Source: Artemisia argyi
Lineage: Eukaryota; Streptophyta; Magnoliopsida; Asterales; Asteraceae
NCBI GenBank assembly: GCA_030686995.1
Contig: CM060708.1
Span: 102,864,523 to 102,928,522, forward strand
Direction: 5' to 3'
DNA: 64,000 nucleotides
Shown here: one piece after another, positions 1 to 11,664 of the stretch
Position numbering within the stretch: position 1 is the first letter of the stretch
How the letters are laid out: each line of letters opens with the position of its first letter
The notes under the pieces: generated by a model
The model's database searches: none
The model's input: the letters and a program-made list of their open reading frames with translations, nothing else
Told to the model about the DNA's origin: nothing
Program-made: the position numbers and the translations under genes

Positions 1-1348
1 AATGGTTCAGCCGAAGATACCGGAAAGTTAAGACAGTTGGTTGCGGGTCCTAAGCCATTTTGCTCAAAAGCCATTTGAGTGAGTTCATCGAAATTAGCAT
101 GAATAGTTTCTTGAATTTCCCGAGTACGACGATTCCATATCCGATAGCCTTTTGAATTTTCACAGTATCCTATAAATATTCCAATGTCAGCCTTTGCTTT
201 AAGTTTACCTAGATCATCACGATTATTGAATGGGTAACATAAAGCTCCAAATACATGAAAGTGACTGATGTTCGGTTTACTTTTGTGAACAATCTGATAT
301 GGGGTTTTGTGATGGCGTTTTGTGATCATGCAACGGTTTTGAGTGTAACAAGCGGTTGAAACAGCTTCTGCCCATAAGTAATCTGGTAATTGAGCATTGA
401 TTAACATCGTTCGAGCAGCTTCCACTAACGTTCTGTTGCGTCTTTCGACTACTCCATTCTGTTCTGGTGTGCGTGGAATAGATGTTTGATGTTCAATTCC
501 CACTTTCTCAAAATACGACCTTAGAGTCTGATTCTTAAATTCTGTGCCATTGTCAGTTCTTACAATTCTGACTGTGTTGCGTAGCTGAACTTGTATTTTG
601 GTGAGAAAGGTGATGATCATTTGAGGAGCTTGATCTTTACTTCGAAGAAAATAAACCCAAGTCCAGCGAGAGTAATCATCAACAGTTACTAAGATGTAGC
701 GTTTACCGTTGGTCATTTGAACACGCATCGGACCACACAAATCCATATGAAGTAATTGTAAAACATGATTAGTACTGTGTTCAGGTTTTGATGGAAAATG
801 AGCACGAGTACTTTTTCCTTGTTCACAGGCTGGACATAGATGATCTTTGGCATAGCGGAATCTTGGAAAGCCTTCAACTAATTTGTGACGAGCGAGATCA
901 GTCATCGTTTTGAAATTCAAATGAGAAAGGCGTATGTGCCATAACCAGGATTTAGTCGTTTCAACTTTGGATAGAAGACAGATAGGAGATGAAGCGATCA
1001 TGTCAGACATTGAAATTGTGTAAAGGTTAGTGCCACGTTTGCCTGACATCAAATCATTGCCTTGTAGATCACGAACAAAACAGGTTTTTTCTCGAAATGC
1101 TACTTCTAAATCTCCATCACAAAATTGACCGACTGAAAAGAGGTTGTGACCCAAGCCTTCAACATAATATACTCTCCTAATTTCAATATTCCCATTCATG
1201 TAGTCTCCGTAACCCATGATTAAAGCGTATTGATCATTCCCGAATCTGACAATTCCAATAAACTTTGAGACAAAGTTATTTAACAGTTTGAGATTGCCTG
1301 TCATATGTCGGGTGCAACCGCTGTCAACAATCCAGAGAACGATCTGAA
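1..1348 (-). pseudogene. Ty1/copia pol fragment: protease motif and integrase
   Basis: An open frame runs from about 1,348 off the left edge. It begins with the copia protease-type motif WIVDSGCTRHMTG. The GAG-pre-integrase H-H-C-C zinc motif follows (WHIRLSHLN, then CPACEQGKS near 830). The integrase core comes next, with D in LLHMDLCGP (about 755), D in RTDNGTEF (about 550) and E in EQNGVVERRNR (about 450), the DDE catalytic triad. Reverse transcriptase and RNase H would lie beyond the window. The frame is lost just upstream of the protease motif (about 1,340), where the coding sense shifts by one base; another stop lies near 1,475. This is the downstream part of the element whose gag is at 3,068-5,722 and whose 5' LTR is at 6,571-6,914. 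The domain calls are sure; activity is unlikely because of the breaks upstream. Confidence 0.93.
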
Positions 1349-3067
1349 CCACCTGCATCACAAGAAGAAGACAGAGAAGGAACAGAAGTAAGGGTGGAAC
1401 CCGAAGAAATAGTGGGTTCCTGTTGGTTAGAAACACAAGTATTTAACAGTTTAGGAATCCATTTAAAATTTGGTTTCTATTGTAACCAACGTTGCCAGTT
1501 CCAACTAGTTTTTGCTTTGTTTTTAGTGAATGCACTAGCTTTTGGCGTGTTCCTAGATTTGTTGATTGCAGCTCTTGGGTTGACTACAACATCATTTGAA
1601 ACTGTAGTAGGCGTTTTTCCTAAGCTAGACTTACAGGCATTAGTAGACCTAGAAGGAAAGGCGGATCTACGTTTCTTTTTTACGATGTAAGAGATTATTA
1701 GCTACACATTTGGTATGATCACCAGACAACACACTTTGACGACAAAACACACAAGATGCATTAATATTCAAAACATTAGAAGGTTCAGCATTTGTTACAT
1801 TAAGATTTGGATTACAATTTGCCAGATTAGAATCTAAATCAGATGCAACATGAGTTTTATTCGAGTTCCTAAGGTGAGCTTCTACTTCTTGCACTTCTAG
1901 TGTTCCTCTTCTACGTTGCGAGAGCCTAGTCTTTTTAGTCTTCTTAACGCTTTTTGGGTGGGCTGCTAACGCTCTTAGGGGAAACTAGTCCTGTGGAAGT
2001 GGAAGAACTAAGATTAGAACTCTTAGAATGCTTACCCTTATCTGTTCTGTCTATTTGAAACATTCCTGGTGCTATCACAGTGGTGTCAATAAACTTTCCT
2101 TTTTGAAGTAGCTTAATTTTCTCTTTCAAATCAATGATGATGTGATTTTTGTCCTGAATATCAGACTCAAGTAAACCATTGCAATAACGAATGTCATCGC
2201 GGTTTTGTTGCCATTCGGCGTTTTCAATTTTTAACTCCGCAATTTCATTTTCATATTGAAGACGTTTGTCTTTGAGAAAAGCATTTTTATTTCGTAGTTT
2301 CAATTCGGTTTCAATACTTTGAGCTTGACACCAATCAAGCTTTTGTTTGAGTTGACAAATTTCGTTTGAAAGTTTGTTTATCACATCATCACTGTTTTGA
2401 CGCAACGTTTCATAATTGTGTTTCAATGTTTCATTTTGTGACTTCAACAAAACAAGATCAACAGAGTAATCTTCAAATACCGTAGCATTGCTGGAATAAT
2501 AGAGATCATTCATGATGAGAGTATAAATATCAGCATCGAGAAGTTTTTCCAAGAGTCGATCAGAATCTGTTATCAAAAATCAGTTTTTGTGTTGTTGAAC
2601 CAAAATTGCATTTTCATTAAGAGCGAAAATATCTTTCATATCATTAACTTCTTTTTGGAGTTCCTGTTCCCAACGAGTAGCACAATAACGCAAATTTTGA
2701 ACTAAAGGCAGAATTTGTTTTTGAAAAATGTCTCGCTTTTCCCGCTCGTAGGCTGATTGAAAAGTAACAATTTTAATTTGCGAATGATGTTCAATGACGT
2801 TTTCCAAATTATCGATGCCTTTCATGAATGTTTGAAAATAGTCTAAAACTTTACAGCATGTAGGTAATGGTGTCACATTACCAGAAGATGGTAATGGACC
2901 ATTTACTTGTGCCACGGGTTTGACAGGAGCTCCATTGGAAGATGAAACATAAGACTCAGTTACATACCATGATTCTCAGGTATTTCTCTTGACGGAACAA
3001 AAGATTTTGAAATGTGAGGAGCTTTTGAGTAATCATATGGTTTGCAATATTCAACTTGACTCATTTT
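1349..3067 (-). pseudogene. Copia gag-pol linker, broken into short frames
   Basis: Between gag and the protease motif the coding sense survives as three frames: 2,915-2,580, 2,576-1,944 and 1,894-1,667. The first two are rich in Leu, Glu, Lys and Gln heptads and look like coiled coil, continuing the coiled-coil tail of gag. The third holds a CVFCRQSV...HTKC patch, a zinc-knuckle-like Cys/His cluster seen before the protease in some large plant copia polyproteins. Stops and shifts near 2,578, 1,944, 1,667, 1,475 and 1,340 separate the pieces, so the polyprotein cannot be made in one piece. Short plus-strand frames over the same stretch are shadows. Confidence 0.8.
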
Positions 3068-5722
3068 TTATCGACTCTTTTCTTCAAGTTCGTATTCTTC
3101 CTCAGTAATATGTACAATAACACGCACAACATTATTATCCATCAATTGGTCCATACTGTACAGCTTAGGAATTGTTTTGAATGCAGTGCGAAGAAAAGTG
3201 GATTTGTAATCGCCGAGGGCAAAACCTTTATCTTGTCTTGGTTTTAAAGTAAACTTTTGAATTGTCGTTACAGATTCCCCATGTTTATAAACGATATTTT
3301 GAAAAGCTTTAATTTGACGTTCGAGAACAAGATTTTCTTCAATTAAAGTATTTTCTTTTTCTCGTTTTTGCACTTTATGTTCATAAAATTCATGTTTGCA
3401 AGTTGTCACCTCTGTTTGTGTTTTTGAAAGTTCTTGTTGGAGTTGAACAACTTGTTTTTGAAGATCATGTTTTTCATTTTCCAGTTTGGAAACCAATTTA
3501 CCGTTTGACTCAATTATGTCATATATTTGCTTTTGAAGATTTTGTTCTTTGACATATGATACCTGAAATGACTTTTCAAAGCACTTTTCACGATGAACTG
3601 CATTTTGAAAATTTGAAAGTTGTATTTTATAACATTCAATGTCCTTTTTCAACTCGGCATTTTCTTTCAAAACTTTAGTTTGCTCGTCCATTATGTGATT
3701 AGAAAGAAGTTGTTCTTTAAGTTGTTTGGCCATAACTGTACAGTTCGGATCTGGATCAGAAGAAGGTTCATGTTGTTCAATATAGTCATTTTCGTCTTGC
3801 TCAATAGGATCATCAAATGAGACGATAATGTCATCATCAAATATAACAACTGTGTCTAATTGTTCATCCTCTTGAGAAGATAAAAATGGTTTAGATGGAA
3901 CAACTTGCGCCTGATCTGATTCAGAAACAGAGGGTGATGCATTAAATTCTATGGAGCATGTGGTTAGGTCATTTACCTGAGACAAACCATCAGTGGTGAA
4001 CATTGGGCCTGAATCATTCAACTGATGTTCCTGCATGTTGGCCATAAGCATCACAGCTGCATTGGCTTCAAGATCTTCCATATCATCATCGTTGTAAGCA
4101 TTAGCAAAGAAACTTTTCTCGTGAGCATTGAAAGTTCCTTCCTTTTCATCTTTGAGAGCCATAAGTAATGCCTGCTTGTGAAACTGACTGCCACGGGTTC
4201 TTGGTTGAGGGCATGCTGTTGCAATATGACCTTTTTCGTTGCAGTTGTAGCACCATATCGCATTCCCAGACACTGTATTGTTATTAGAAACATTTTCATT
4301 ACTTCGCTGAGGAGCACCTGGATTGTTTCTGAATCCCCCATTGATGTAGAATCTTTGTCCATACCCAGAATTTCCAGTATACCCACCTGAGCCTGAACGT
4401 TCAGGATTACGGTTCTGAATCTCAACTTGACCATCTTGAACGACAACTTGATTTCTTGTATTTGATGAAGAACGAAGACGGTTGTTGGTTTTGTTAGAGA
4501 ATTTGCTAAAAGCACGAGCAACAAGAGCAAGTCCTTGATTCAACGTATTGACGTCATCATCATCATCTTCAATCTGATTAGAATAATACATGCTATCATG
4601 GTTGTCATATGGAGAAAGTTGAGTAGAAGCGTGTTGTGAAGCAGGAGGTTGCTGGTCACTGAAATAATTATGTTCCTGATCATAAGCATGATTAGACATC
4701 GGAGGATGTGCAGCATGAGATTGAGCAACGAGTGCAAGGGGATTAGAAGTAGGTGGTGGTGTATATCCTCCTCGTGCGGCTTTATCTTTTTCAACTTCAG
4801 ACTCATAGTGCTTGAGATAGTCGTACAACAAACCATATGGATCTCTATGAAGATTCTTAGCTTGTCTCACAAATGTCACATACTTTTGCCACTCAAGACC
4901 CAGACTACTAACGAACTTTGTATTGACAGCGATTCTTGGAAGGGGTACTTCATGTCTCTCTAAATCGTTGACGACATTGGTGAAACGATGAAAGTAAGAT
5001 TCAAGGGATTCCCCTGGTTCGATCATGATATTAGTGTATTCCAAGTAAAGGTTAGATTCTATGTCTTCCTTGTTCAATTGTGTGCCTTGCATAAGTAGAT
5101 GGACGTGTTCCCACATAGCTTTTGCAGTTGTCTGAGCATCAACACTTCTGAATATGATATTTGGTATTCCCTGAAGTATGTAAGACATAGCATACTCATC
5201 TGCTTTACGATGGTGGTGTTGTTCAGCAGTAAGTGAAGACTCAGGAACTAGCACAGCAGTTGGAGCTACTGGAGGATCAGCAGATGGGTCACCGCCAACG
5301 TAGTTAACAGGCCAAGGAAACGGTCCTTCAAGGATAACTTGTTTCATGTACTTACCATTGGGTTTCTTGAGTTCAATAAACCTTAAGACTCGACTTGCCC
5401 ACTTAATATAATTTCTCGGTGTTAGCATTGGTGGGGTGTCAATGGATCCTGCTTCATGTCTGGATTGTTGAGTTGAAATGACTTCACACATCCTGTCAAA
5501 CCAGTGAGTAGGTTTTGGTGGAAGTTGGCTCTGTTGTGGTGACATGGGATAGGATTGTTGTATTTGAACCATCTGATGTTGTTGCATGAGAATATGTTGT
5601 TGTGAGTAAACCGGTTGTTGATAATATTGTGGTGATTGTTGATACTGTTGTTGTTGCTGATGATACTGTTGATTCTAATGTTGCTGAGGATGGTTAAAGT
5701 TGTAGTACGGTGGCTGAGACAT
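3068..5722 (-). pseudogene. Copia gag with zinc knuckle and coiled coil
   Basis: The long frame from 5,587 encodes 839 residues. Residues about 60-280 look like the plant copia gag (UBN2-type) domain: WEHVHLLMQGTQ, LESYFHRFTNVVNDL and a KYVTFVRQAK-like stretch. A CCHC zinc knuckle CYNCNEKGHIATACP follows (C-X2-C-X4-H-X4-C) for RNA binding, and then a long Glu/Lys/Gln coiled coil to the C-terminus. The natural start is probably the ATG at 5,720-5,722, since the same frame stays coding from there, but an in-frame TAG at 5,675-5,677 (codon 16) interrupts it. The frame at 5,587 may therefore be only an internal restart. The Gln/Tyr-rich N-terminus (repeated CAG/CAA) is low complexity. The 839-residue length is large for copia gag because of the coiled-coil extension. 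Confidence 0.9.
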
Positions 5723-6560
5723 ATTGAAACACGTGTGTGAAAAAGATGGATCTTGTAGAAGGTATAGGTTTAGCCAAATCTCGAAAACTTTGCCCAAGTA
5801 AATGTTTGCGAAAGTTTGCTCGTACAGTGATTGCGAAACTTTGTCTCTTTAACTTGTGATTGCGAAAATTTTGTAGATTTCGAAACTTAGGTTTGCGAAA
5901 CTTAGGTTTGCGAAATAAGTAAATTTCAAAACTTAAGAAAGTATTCGCGAAACTAAGTGAATGTTAGTGAGATTTCGAAACTTAAGAAAGTTTTTGAAAA
6001 AGTGTGATTTTGAAAAATGAGCAGTTTTCGAAAACACAAAATCACTAACACACTTTCGAAATTATACAATTTCGAAAGTTATCCAAAAGTCGAAGTACTT
6101 TTCTTTCTTATACAAGAGAGAAAAGACTGAGTCCACAATACATAAGTCGATTTGAAGCACAAGCACACGATTTCGAAACTTGGTCGTAGGGTGAAGATTG
6201 CGATATTGAGACTATTTATTGTTTTCAAAGAAAGCTTGCCAAAAACGCGTTTTTATTTAAAGATTCTTGTACTTTTAGGTAGAAAATGATGATTTCTTGA
6301 AGAAAGTTGAAAACTTGATAAACTTTTTCAAAAATGAAAATCTTTTCGAAAAATAGTACAAAATCTAAGTCGTGTATTTTGATTGAAAATATTGAAACTT
6401 TTTGTTTGTTGTGTTTTGTACCACGAGTTTGTAAGCAAAGATGTGATATAAAACAAGAAACAAACAAGAAATTGCAAGAAAATCAATAAAATAATGAGAT
6501 AAAAACACACTTTGGATCGATTTCTAAGAGAGAACAATAACTATACCTTCATATGGCGAA
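5723..6560 (-). other. Copia untranslated leader with CGAAA-rich repeats
   Basis: This is the stretch between the primer-binding site and gag. It holds no convincing gene; the two short minus-strand frames at 6,225-6,537 are AT-rich and lack domains. Roughly 5,770-6,180 is packed with near-repeats of TTGCGAAAC and TTTCGAAAC (AAGTTTCG on the element's sense strand). Confidence 0.7.
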
Positions 6561-6570
6561 TGATACCACT
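6561..6570 (-). promoter_or_regulatory. Primer-binding site of the minus-strand copia
   Basis: Next to the LTR the minus strand reads AGTGGTATCATTCG. This matches the start of the usual initiator-Met tRNA site (TGGTATCAGAGC) for eight bases and then diverges. Its position directly inside the LTR end supports the call. Confidence 0.75.
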
Positions 6571-6914
6571 TGTTAGGTCACCATATTGATTTCACACAAA
6601 CAAGAATGGGATAGATATAAGGATTTGGGTGAATATTTGAATGAGAGAAATAAAAGTGCAAGAGTTTCCTTTAGATTTCAAATAAACAACCAAGTATTAC
6701 ATGAGACCTAAGGCTTCTATTTATAGGGAAGGAGCTAGGGCAACACTCCCTCTCCTTCCACTTACATTTCGTGTGGGCTTTCAAGCCCATGGACCTAATA
6801 CCTTAAGTCTAGTAAACTTGTAACATAACATTAATGTAAGTAAATAATAACTTAAGCAACCTATTATTACAAATGACCGAGACTTGATAAAATAGTAAAA
6901 CTTTGATCCCAACA
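6571..6914 (-). repeat. 5' LTR of the minus-strand copia element
   Basis: The segment is bounded by TGTTAGG (6,571) and CCCAACA (6,914), near-perfect inverted ends, and abuts the primer-binding site. On the minus strand a TATA-like CTATAAATAG lies near 6,717-6,726, so transcription would start about 120 bp before the end of the LTR. The partner LTR is outside the window, so the outer boundary is inferred from the inverted ends only. Confidence 0.7.
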
Positions 6915-8046
6915 TAACTTTGTTACATACATTATAAAATACATACCTTAAAATTTAACTAGTTAAATGAAACAAGTTAGTAATTAGATTAGACTATCCA
7001 TAACCCAAAAGCCATGACCCATAACCCATGACCCATGTACATTGTATCATGCATGACATCAAGATGGATAAAATCCATGACCCATGACCAAAAGTCCATA
7101 ACCCGTAACCCAAAGTATGCTTTGCATCATGCATGACATCATGTTAGATACCCATGACCCATAGTTCATAACCCATAACCCTAAACCCGGAATTGTAACC
7201 CAAAATTCGGACTGGACTAACCCAGTTGCCGGATCCCTTGGATTGCACCAGCCAGATCCCTCTGGGAAGGGATCCGGCTGATCAGAGCACTATTTCTTTA
7301 TAAATACTGAGCCATTTCCACATTTCTTCTAACCACTCACACACACATATTCTCTCTATATCTTTTCTTATCTAACTTCGGATTTTAGGATCATACATGT
7401 ATCTTTTATCTTAGTGATTCTCTAGGTTCCTCTTAAAGGCGAGATCATGACGTTTTGCATAAAAGACTTGCAAACTTGAAGACATGGGTTGCTAGTCTTC
7501 GTCATCACCTCAAGACCACTGAAGTGATTCTTGTAGTTGATTCCTCTTTGTATATCATAGATATGTTATGGTAGTTAGTGAGGTTTGGGATTGGTTCCTC
7601 CATTATAAAGGAAACCGGTATCTAGCCTTATACCGGATAAATTGTAGGCGACGTAGGTTTGGTTCTACCTTGTCGAAGAACTCAATATCTAGCCTTGTAT
7701 CGAATAAAGTATAAGCGACATAGGTTGGGTTCTACCTTGTGGAAGAACCCGATATCTAGCTTTGTACCAGATAAAGTGTAAGCGACAATGTGAAGGCTTC
7801 TCCGCCAAGTTAAGGAGCTCATGGTGTAGCGATTATGAACTCTCGAGCTGGGTACTTGGGGAATGGAGTAGGGTAAGGAAGGTGACCTTGTAGCCGAACC
7901 ACTATAAATACTCGTGTCTTGGTTTTATCCTTCTTTACTCTTACTCGTATTATATTTCGTTTATATCTATCAATATCCTCACATCTAAGAGTTTTAAAAC
8001 AAAGTTTTAATATGTAAAATTATTCAACCCCCTTCTAGTTTTCTAC
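6915..8046 (+). repeat. Truncated 5' LTR of a SIRE-like copia element
   Basis: The last 270 bp (around 7,780-8,046) match the end of the LTR at 53,615-53,946 almost phrase for phrase: TCTCCGCCA, an ACTCTCGAG block, GGAGTAGGG, then TAGCCGAACCACTATAAAT and a C-rich CCCCCTTCTAGTTTTC end. TATAAATA sits at 7,299-7,306, 21 bp after a perfect 12-bp inverted repeat (7,228-7,239 with 7,267-7,278). From 6,999 to 7,190 there are many CCATAACCC and CCATGACCC units. Three similar phrases about 65 bp apart (near 7,620, 7,685 and 7,750) read as a degenerate tandem repeat. The 5' end is missing or differs from the other copy; the copia LTR at 6,914 adjoins it. Confidence 0.72.
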
Positions 8047-8160
8047 AATTGGCATAAGAGCTTCATTATCAAGTTTCTTAGAGCATATTCTACTTTAAAA
8101 ACTTGAAACGATCCGTGAATGTTTTGAAAAGTACAAAGAAGGAGAACCTAAACTGACATC
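8047..8160 (+). pseudogene. Primer-binding site and first bases of a lost SIRE-like element
   Basis: ATTGGCATAAGAGC follows the LTR end directly and is a mutated tRNA-Met primer-binding site (usual form TTGGTATCAGAGC). The next 100 bp resemble 53,965-54,060, including TTTAAAACTTG followed by a CGATC phrase. No gag continues after this, so the element is deleted from about here. Confidence 0.65.
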
Positions 8161-9449
8161 AAATCTATTTTTACAAAAAAATGATAAAACTTATATGTTT
8201 TGGATAATAATAGTTTTGTTATTACCTATTATATATTTTTTTAAATAATTCTAACAAATTTTTTTAGAAATCTTCATTTAGGAATCTTCAAAAACTTCGT
8301 CCTATTAAAGGAAAACTAAAGTTTGCAAAGAAAGAAAAACAAAAAAGAGTTGTCATCCTGCTTTACCAAAAAGTGTTCAGGTATTTTGAAAGCTCATGAA
8401 ATATTTCATATCTATCGAAGAAAATATAGCAAAGGTATGTTTTCTTACTAATAGTTGGTGTCTTAAAATGTGTTAGTTGCTTATGGTTAAAATGTTGGTC
8501 TATATGATAACATCTACATGATTTCTTTTCTAACCCTTTTAGTTGATCATTGCTTTAATGTGTCTTACCTAAATGTAATATCCACGTGAATTATTTGTCA
8601 CACCAAATCACTTATTTCAAAGATTTCTTTTCACGAACTCTCATCACACCAAATCAGATCTTTCAAAGATTTCTTTTCACGAACTCTCACACTATTTCAA
8701 ATGGTCAGGATTAGTATTCCACTCCATCAATCCTCACTTTCTTAACCAAAATTCATTTACACTCATCTCTTAAAAACTCTCCAAATGAAAAGGTTAAGTC
8801 GACGCAAAGAAAGGTTTTCTACGTCCTGATCATAATCAAACTCCCTCACGACAATTTATTTCTCCTCATAATATTAGCTCTCCAACTCTCGCTTTAGTTA
8901 CTTAGGATCAATAATCATATATTCATAATTCACCTTAATACAAATGAACTAAAAGAACTAATAAAAAACAATACATTGAAAACCAAACGTTCAAAATCCT
9001 CATGTGTCTGCTTTCTTCCCAGATCCATTCACGTTAACGGGCCGGATCCCTTGTCAAAAGGATCTGGCAAAACCGGCATGACAAACACCTGTCTATACTT
9101 TTCAAACATCGTAGACAACCTTTTACTTATTGTTAATCAATCCTCACTTTCTTAAACAAACATACAATTGATTAACAATAAGTAAAAGGTAAAGATAAGA
9201 GACAAGATATTTTTTTCAACGTTTAATTCTTATTAGAAGTTTATCACAGAATTATCCCCAAGTGTTTATGGAATAACACTTGGGATTGAAATGACAAGTA
9301 TGGTATGACTCCACACTAAACCCAAACTAAGTTTGAGTGACAACTAAAGGTCCTACTGAGCTATCTTAGGGACTGTGTTACTATTTGGAGGAGTAAAAGT
9401 AGTTTGTGAATGTCTAAGCATTAATTGCACAAACTTATCAACTTTTACT
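8161..9449. other. AT-rich stretch without a recognisable gene
   Basis: I see no domain or long frame. A 46-bp tandem duplication lies at 8,599-8,690 (two copies of CACACCAAATCA...CTTTTCACGAACTCTCA). A GC-rich CCGGATCCCTTG...GGATCTGGC block near 9,041-9,075 echoes the inverted repeat upstream of the TATA box at 7,299, so part of this may be LTR debris. Confidence 0.5.
9118..9190. repeat. Perfect 24-bp inverted repeat (small foldback)
   Basis: Arms 9,118-9,141 and 9,167-9,190 are perfect complements (ACCTTTTACTTATTGTTAAT... and its mirror), with a 25-base loop. No target-site duplication is obvious. It could be a foldback scrap or part of a lost element. Confidence 0.7.
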
Positions 9450-10258
9450 CCTCTCTTTTATGGAGTAATGGGGAAGAACATCATATATTACCCCCATATG
9501 TGCGTTAATCTTAAAAGTGCTCCAAGTGTTTTGATTTTCTTAATTCGAGTCATTAGATTAGTTTATTGTAAAGTATGTAAAGATTCAAGTGTAAGGAGAA
9601 TTTTCATTCCCTATGATGTATTATTTTGGATGGTAGGGTAAGAGTGTATGCAAAAAAAAAAAAAAAAAAAAAAAAAAAAGAAAAAAAAAAGAAAAAAAAG
9701 AGAAAAAACATACGGACTGCCATCCCGTTTCATTCTATGTTCATTTTATGTTTTTGTTATTTTTCATTTATTAGCTTAAGTCGAGTCTAGTCTTGTCTTA
9801 GCAACGCCATATTGTACATGTAATTAACCAAGATTGTTAACTCGCCACCAGTAAAACTTCCTTTATCCAACAAAACCGTGTATTTCATATCCCTACACCT
9901 AACGTTACAACCCTTTAAAAGACCTCTTTGATAGTTTATCCTAGGTGCTTACGCCATGTGGTGGAGGTTTGATCCTTTCCCAAGCCTATGGTAATCTATT
10001 TTGTTATGACAGGTAGTGAGAGATATCTTCCGTTTCCATATTGTAATTTATACTTTATTACACCCGAGAGATGTGAGTATCTAAACACTATTTGTGAGGT
10101 GCTAGTGTATGACCTCCGTGCTTGTCTTTGGTCTTTAGTGGAACGATTATTTGTTGTAATTACTTTTATATTAGTGTTAAATGACCCCTAACTTGTATTT
10201 TGAGTAGAATAAAAGCTCATTTGCTTGAGGACAAGCAAATCTCAAGTGTAAGGGTATA
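9450..10258 (+). mobile_element. 3' internal remnant of an Athila-like element
   Basis: This segment matches the reverse complement of about 45,457-46,300: the same GGAGTAATGGGGAAGAACATC phrase, the same A-rich tract with scattered G (9,650-9,705; pyrimidine mirror at 46,008-46,088), and the same short frame beginning MVIYF.MTGSERYLPFPYC (9,988 here, 45,728 on the minus strand there). That frame is only shared element sequence, not a demonstrated gene. The rest of the element's interior and its 5' LTR are missing. Confidence 0.82.
10219..10258 (+). promoter_or_regulatory. Hairpin plus polypurine tract before the Athila-like LTR
   Basis: ATTTGCTTG-AGGA-CAAGCAAAT (10,219-10,240) is a perfect 9-bp hairpin with a 4-base loop. 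It is followed by CTCAAGTGTAAGGGTATA up to the LTR start. The purine-rich tail is the likely plus-strand primer. Confidence 0.75.
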
Positions 10259-11664
10259 TGATGAGGCGAAAAATGAACCGATTTTAGGGGGTCATTTAAG
10301 CCCGGAATTGAATTTATTTGATCAAATATTGCCCTAAATCGTTCCTTTTGTGATTTTAGGTACTTTGGGAGTGAAATCTGGAAAAGGAAGGAATTCGGAC
10401 GTTTTTGGAGCATAAAAGTGAAGAAAACGCCAAAGTCTTAATTTTCATTGCTGAGAACAGTAGGTGACGGCGTCAAGAGTAATTTTCATGACGGCCCAGT
10501 ACAGAAATGAAGGCGTCACAAGGAAGAGCGTCAAGAGTAAAATATGTGACGGCCTAGAAAATGTTATAACGTGACGGCGTCAGAAGTAGATCAAGGCAGT
10601 CCGAGAATTCTTTTGGCGGCGAGATGACGGCGTCACCAATTTGGTCTTGACGCCGTCAGCCTCAATTTCCTATATACAGTTTTCTAATTTTTCATTCATA
10701 AAAAAAGAGAAGTTTTGGAGAAACCCTAAGGCCAAACTTAGTATGAATTTTACAGGTTTTTCAAGGGTTCTCAGCCCTTGAACCCTTTCATGTGTAATTG
10801 AGATAAGTGTTCTTTTAATTCAATCAATATGTCTATGTGTTGGTTGTCTATATCTTGTTCTTGTCTTAATTCCATCATGCTAGTCTAGATCTATCTTGTG
10901 TTTGCTTAGATATAATGAAACCTAGATGTTAATTATGTGTTGATTACTTGTTTATGGTTGTATTGGATGAATGATTTCGATGTTAGGCTTAAGAAAACTG
11001 GCAGATCTCCAAATGGTAACATGCTTGAACGTCTTAGGAAACATGAACTGACGTGCACTAGGTTTTATTGGTTGTATTTAATGCATGAGTAAATTCTAAT
11101 GATCCCATGTTAGGAGCTTCTTAGCCGGCTCGACATAGGAGTGAAGTAGGCACTCATAGGATTGGGGAATTAAGTGCGCCACCCCATGAATGGTATTAAG
11201 GAATACAATCCGTTATCCACGCAACTATAACAAGTAATTAACGTGTAAAAGATATCTAGGGAGTAGTGAAATCTAAGTAAACACAATTTCTCCACTTATT
11301 GCTCACAACCTTAGTTTAATTTAGTTTATTTTCATTTCTAGTATTTTATTTTGATTGCATCTTTAGTATTGGGTTAGTTGACTAGCAACTAATTCCGCCC
11401 AAATCCTTCAAACCCGAGATTTTTACTTGCTTTCTAAAAAATATAAAAATATAAAAATATAAAAATACAAAAATAATCATCCTTCATCTCTAGAACTAGT
11501 ATTTAGGTTTTCTAATCCTAGCGACACTATTCCTAGCTGAACGATCAATCCCCCGGTACTTGTCACTATACTATACTACAACGATCAGGTACACTTCCTG
11601 GTGGGGGTTGTAAGCTTCTCAAGATCCCTTGAGAGGTAAAGCCTGGTGCGATTCCCACGTATCA
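10259..11664 (+). repeat. Athila-like LTR, plus orientation
   Basis: It starts TGATGAGGCG and ends GATTCCCACGTATCA. It is the reverse-oriented relative of the LTRs at 44,057-45,456 and 51,641-53,042, and its length (1,406 bp) agrees with theirs. The terminal CTCATCA is altered to GTATCA. A TATA-like CCTATATACAG lies near 10,669, after a cluster of TGACG palindromes. A short duplicated ATATAAAA run is present near 11,442. Confidence 0.85.
10465..10658 (+). promoter_or_regulatory. TGACG palindrome array in the LTR U3 region
   Basis: Four intact 11-bp palindromes (TGACGGCGTCA at 10,465, 10,572 and 10,625; TGACGCCGTCA at 10,648) and several half or damaged copies lie just upstream of the TATA-like box. 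TGACG is the core of as-1/CRE-type plant bZIP sites. A promoter role is inferred from position. Confidence 0.6.

Noticed and set aside
4051..4530. 159-residue minus-strand frame
   Set aside because: It is a shadow of gag in another frame, covering the zinc-knuckle coding sequence.
9988..10191. 67-residue frame also present at 45,531-45,728
   Set aside because: The similarity reflects common element DNA; the ends diverge by frameshift and no domain is present.
10465..10658. TGACG repeats as a CRISPR-like array
   Set aside because: Units are 11 bp, irregularly spaced, palindromic, and located in an LTR promoter of a plant genome; there are no cas genes.
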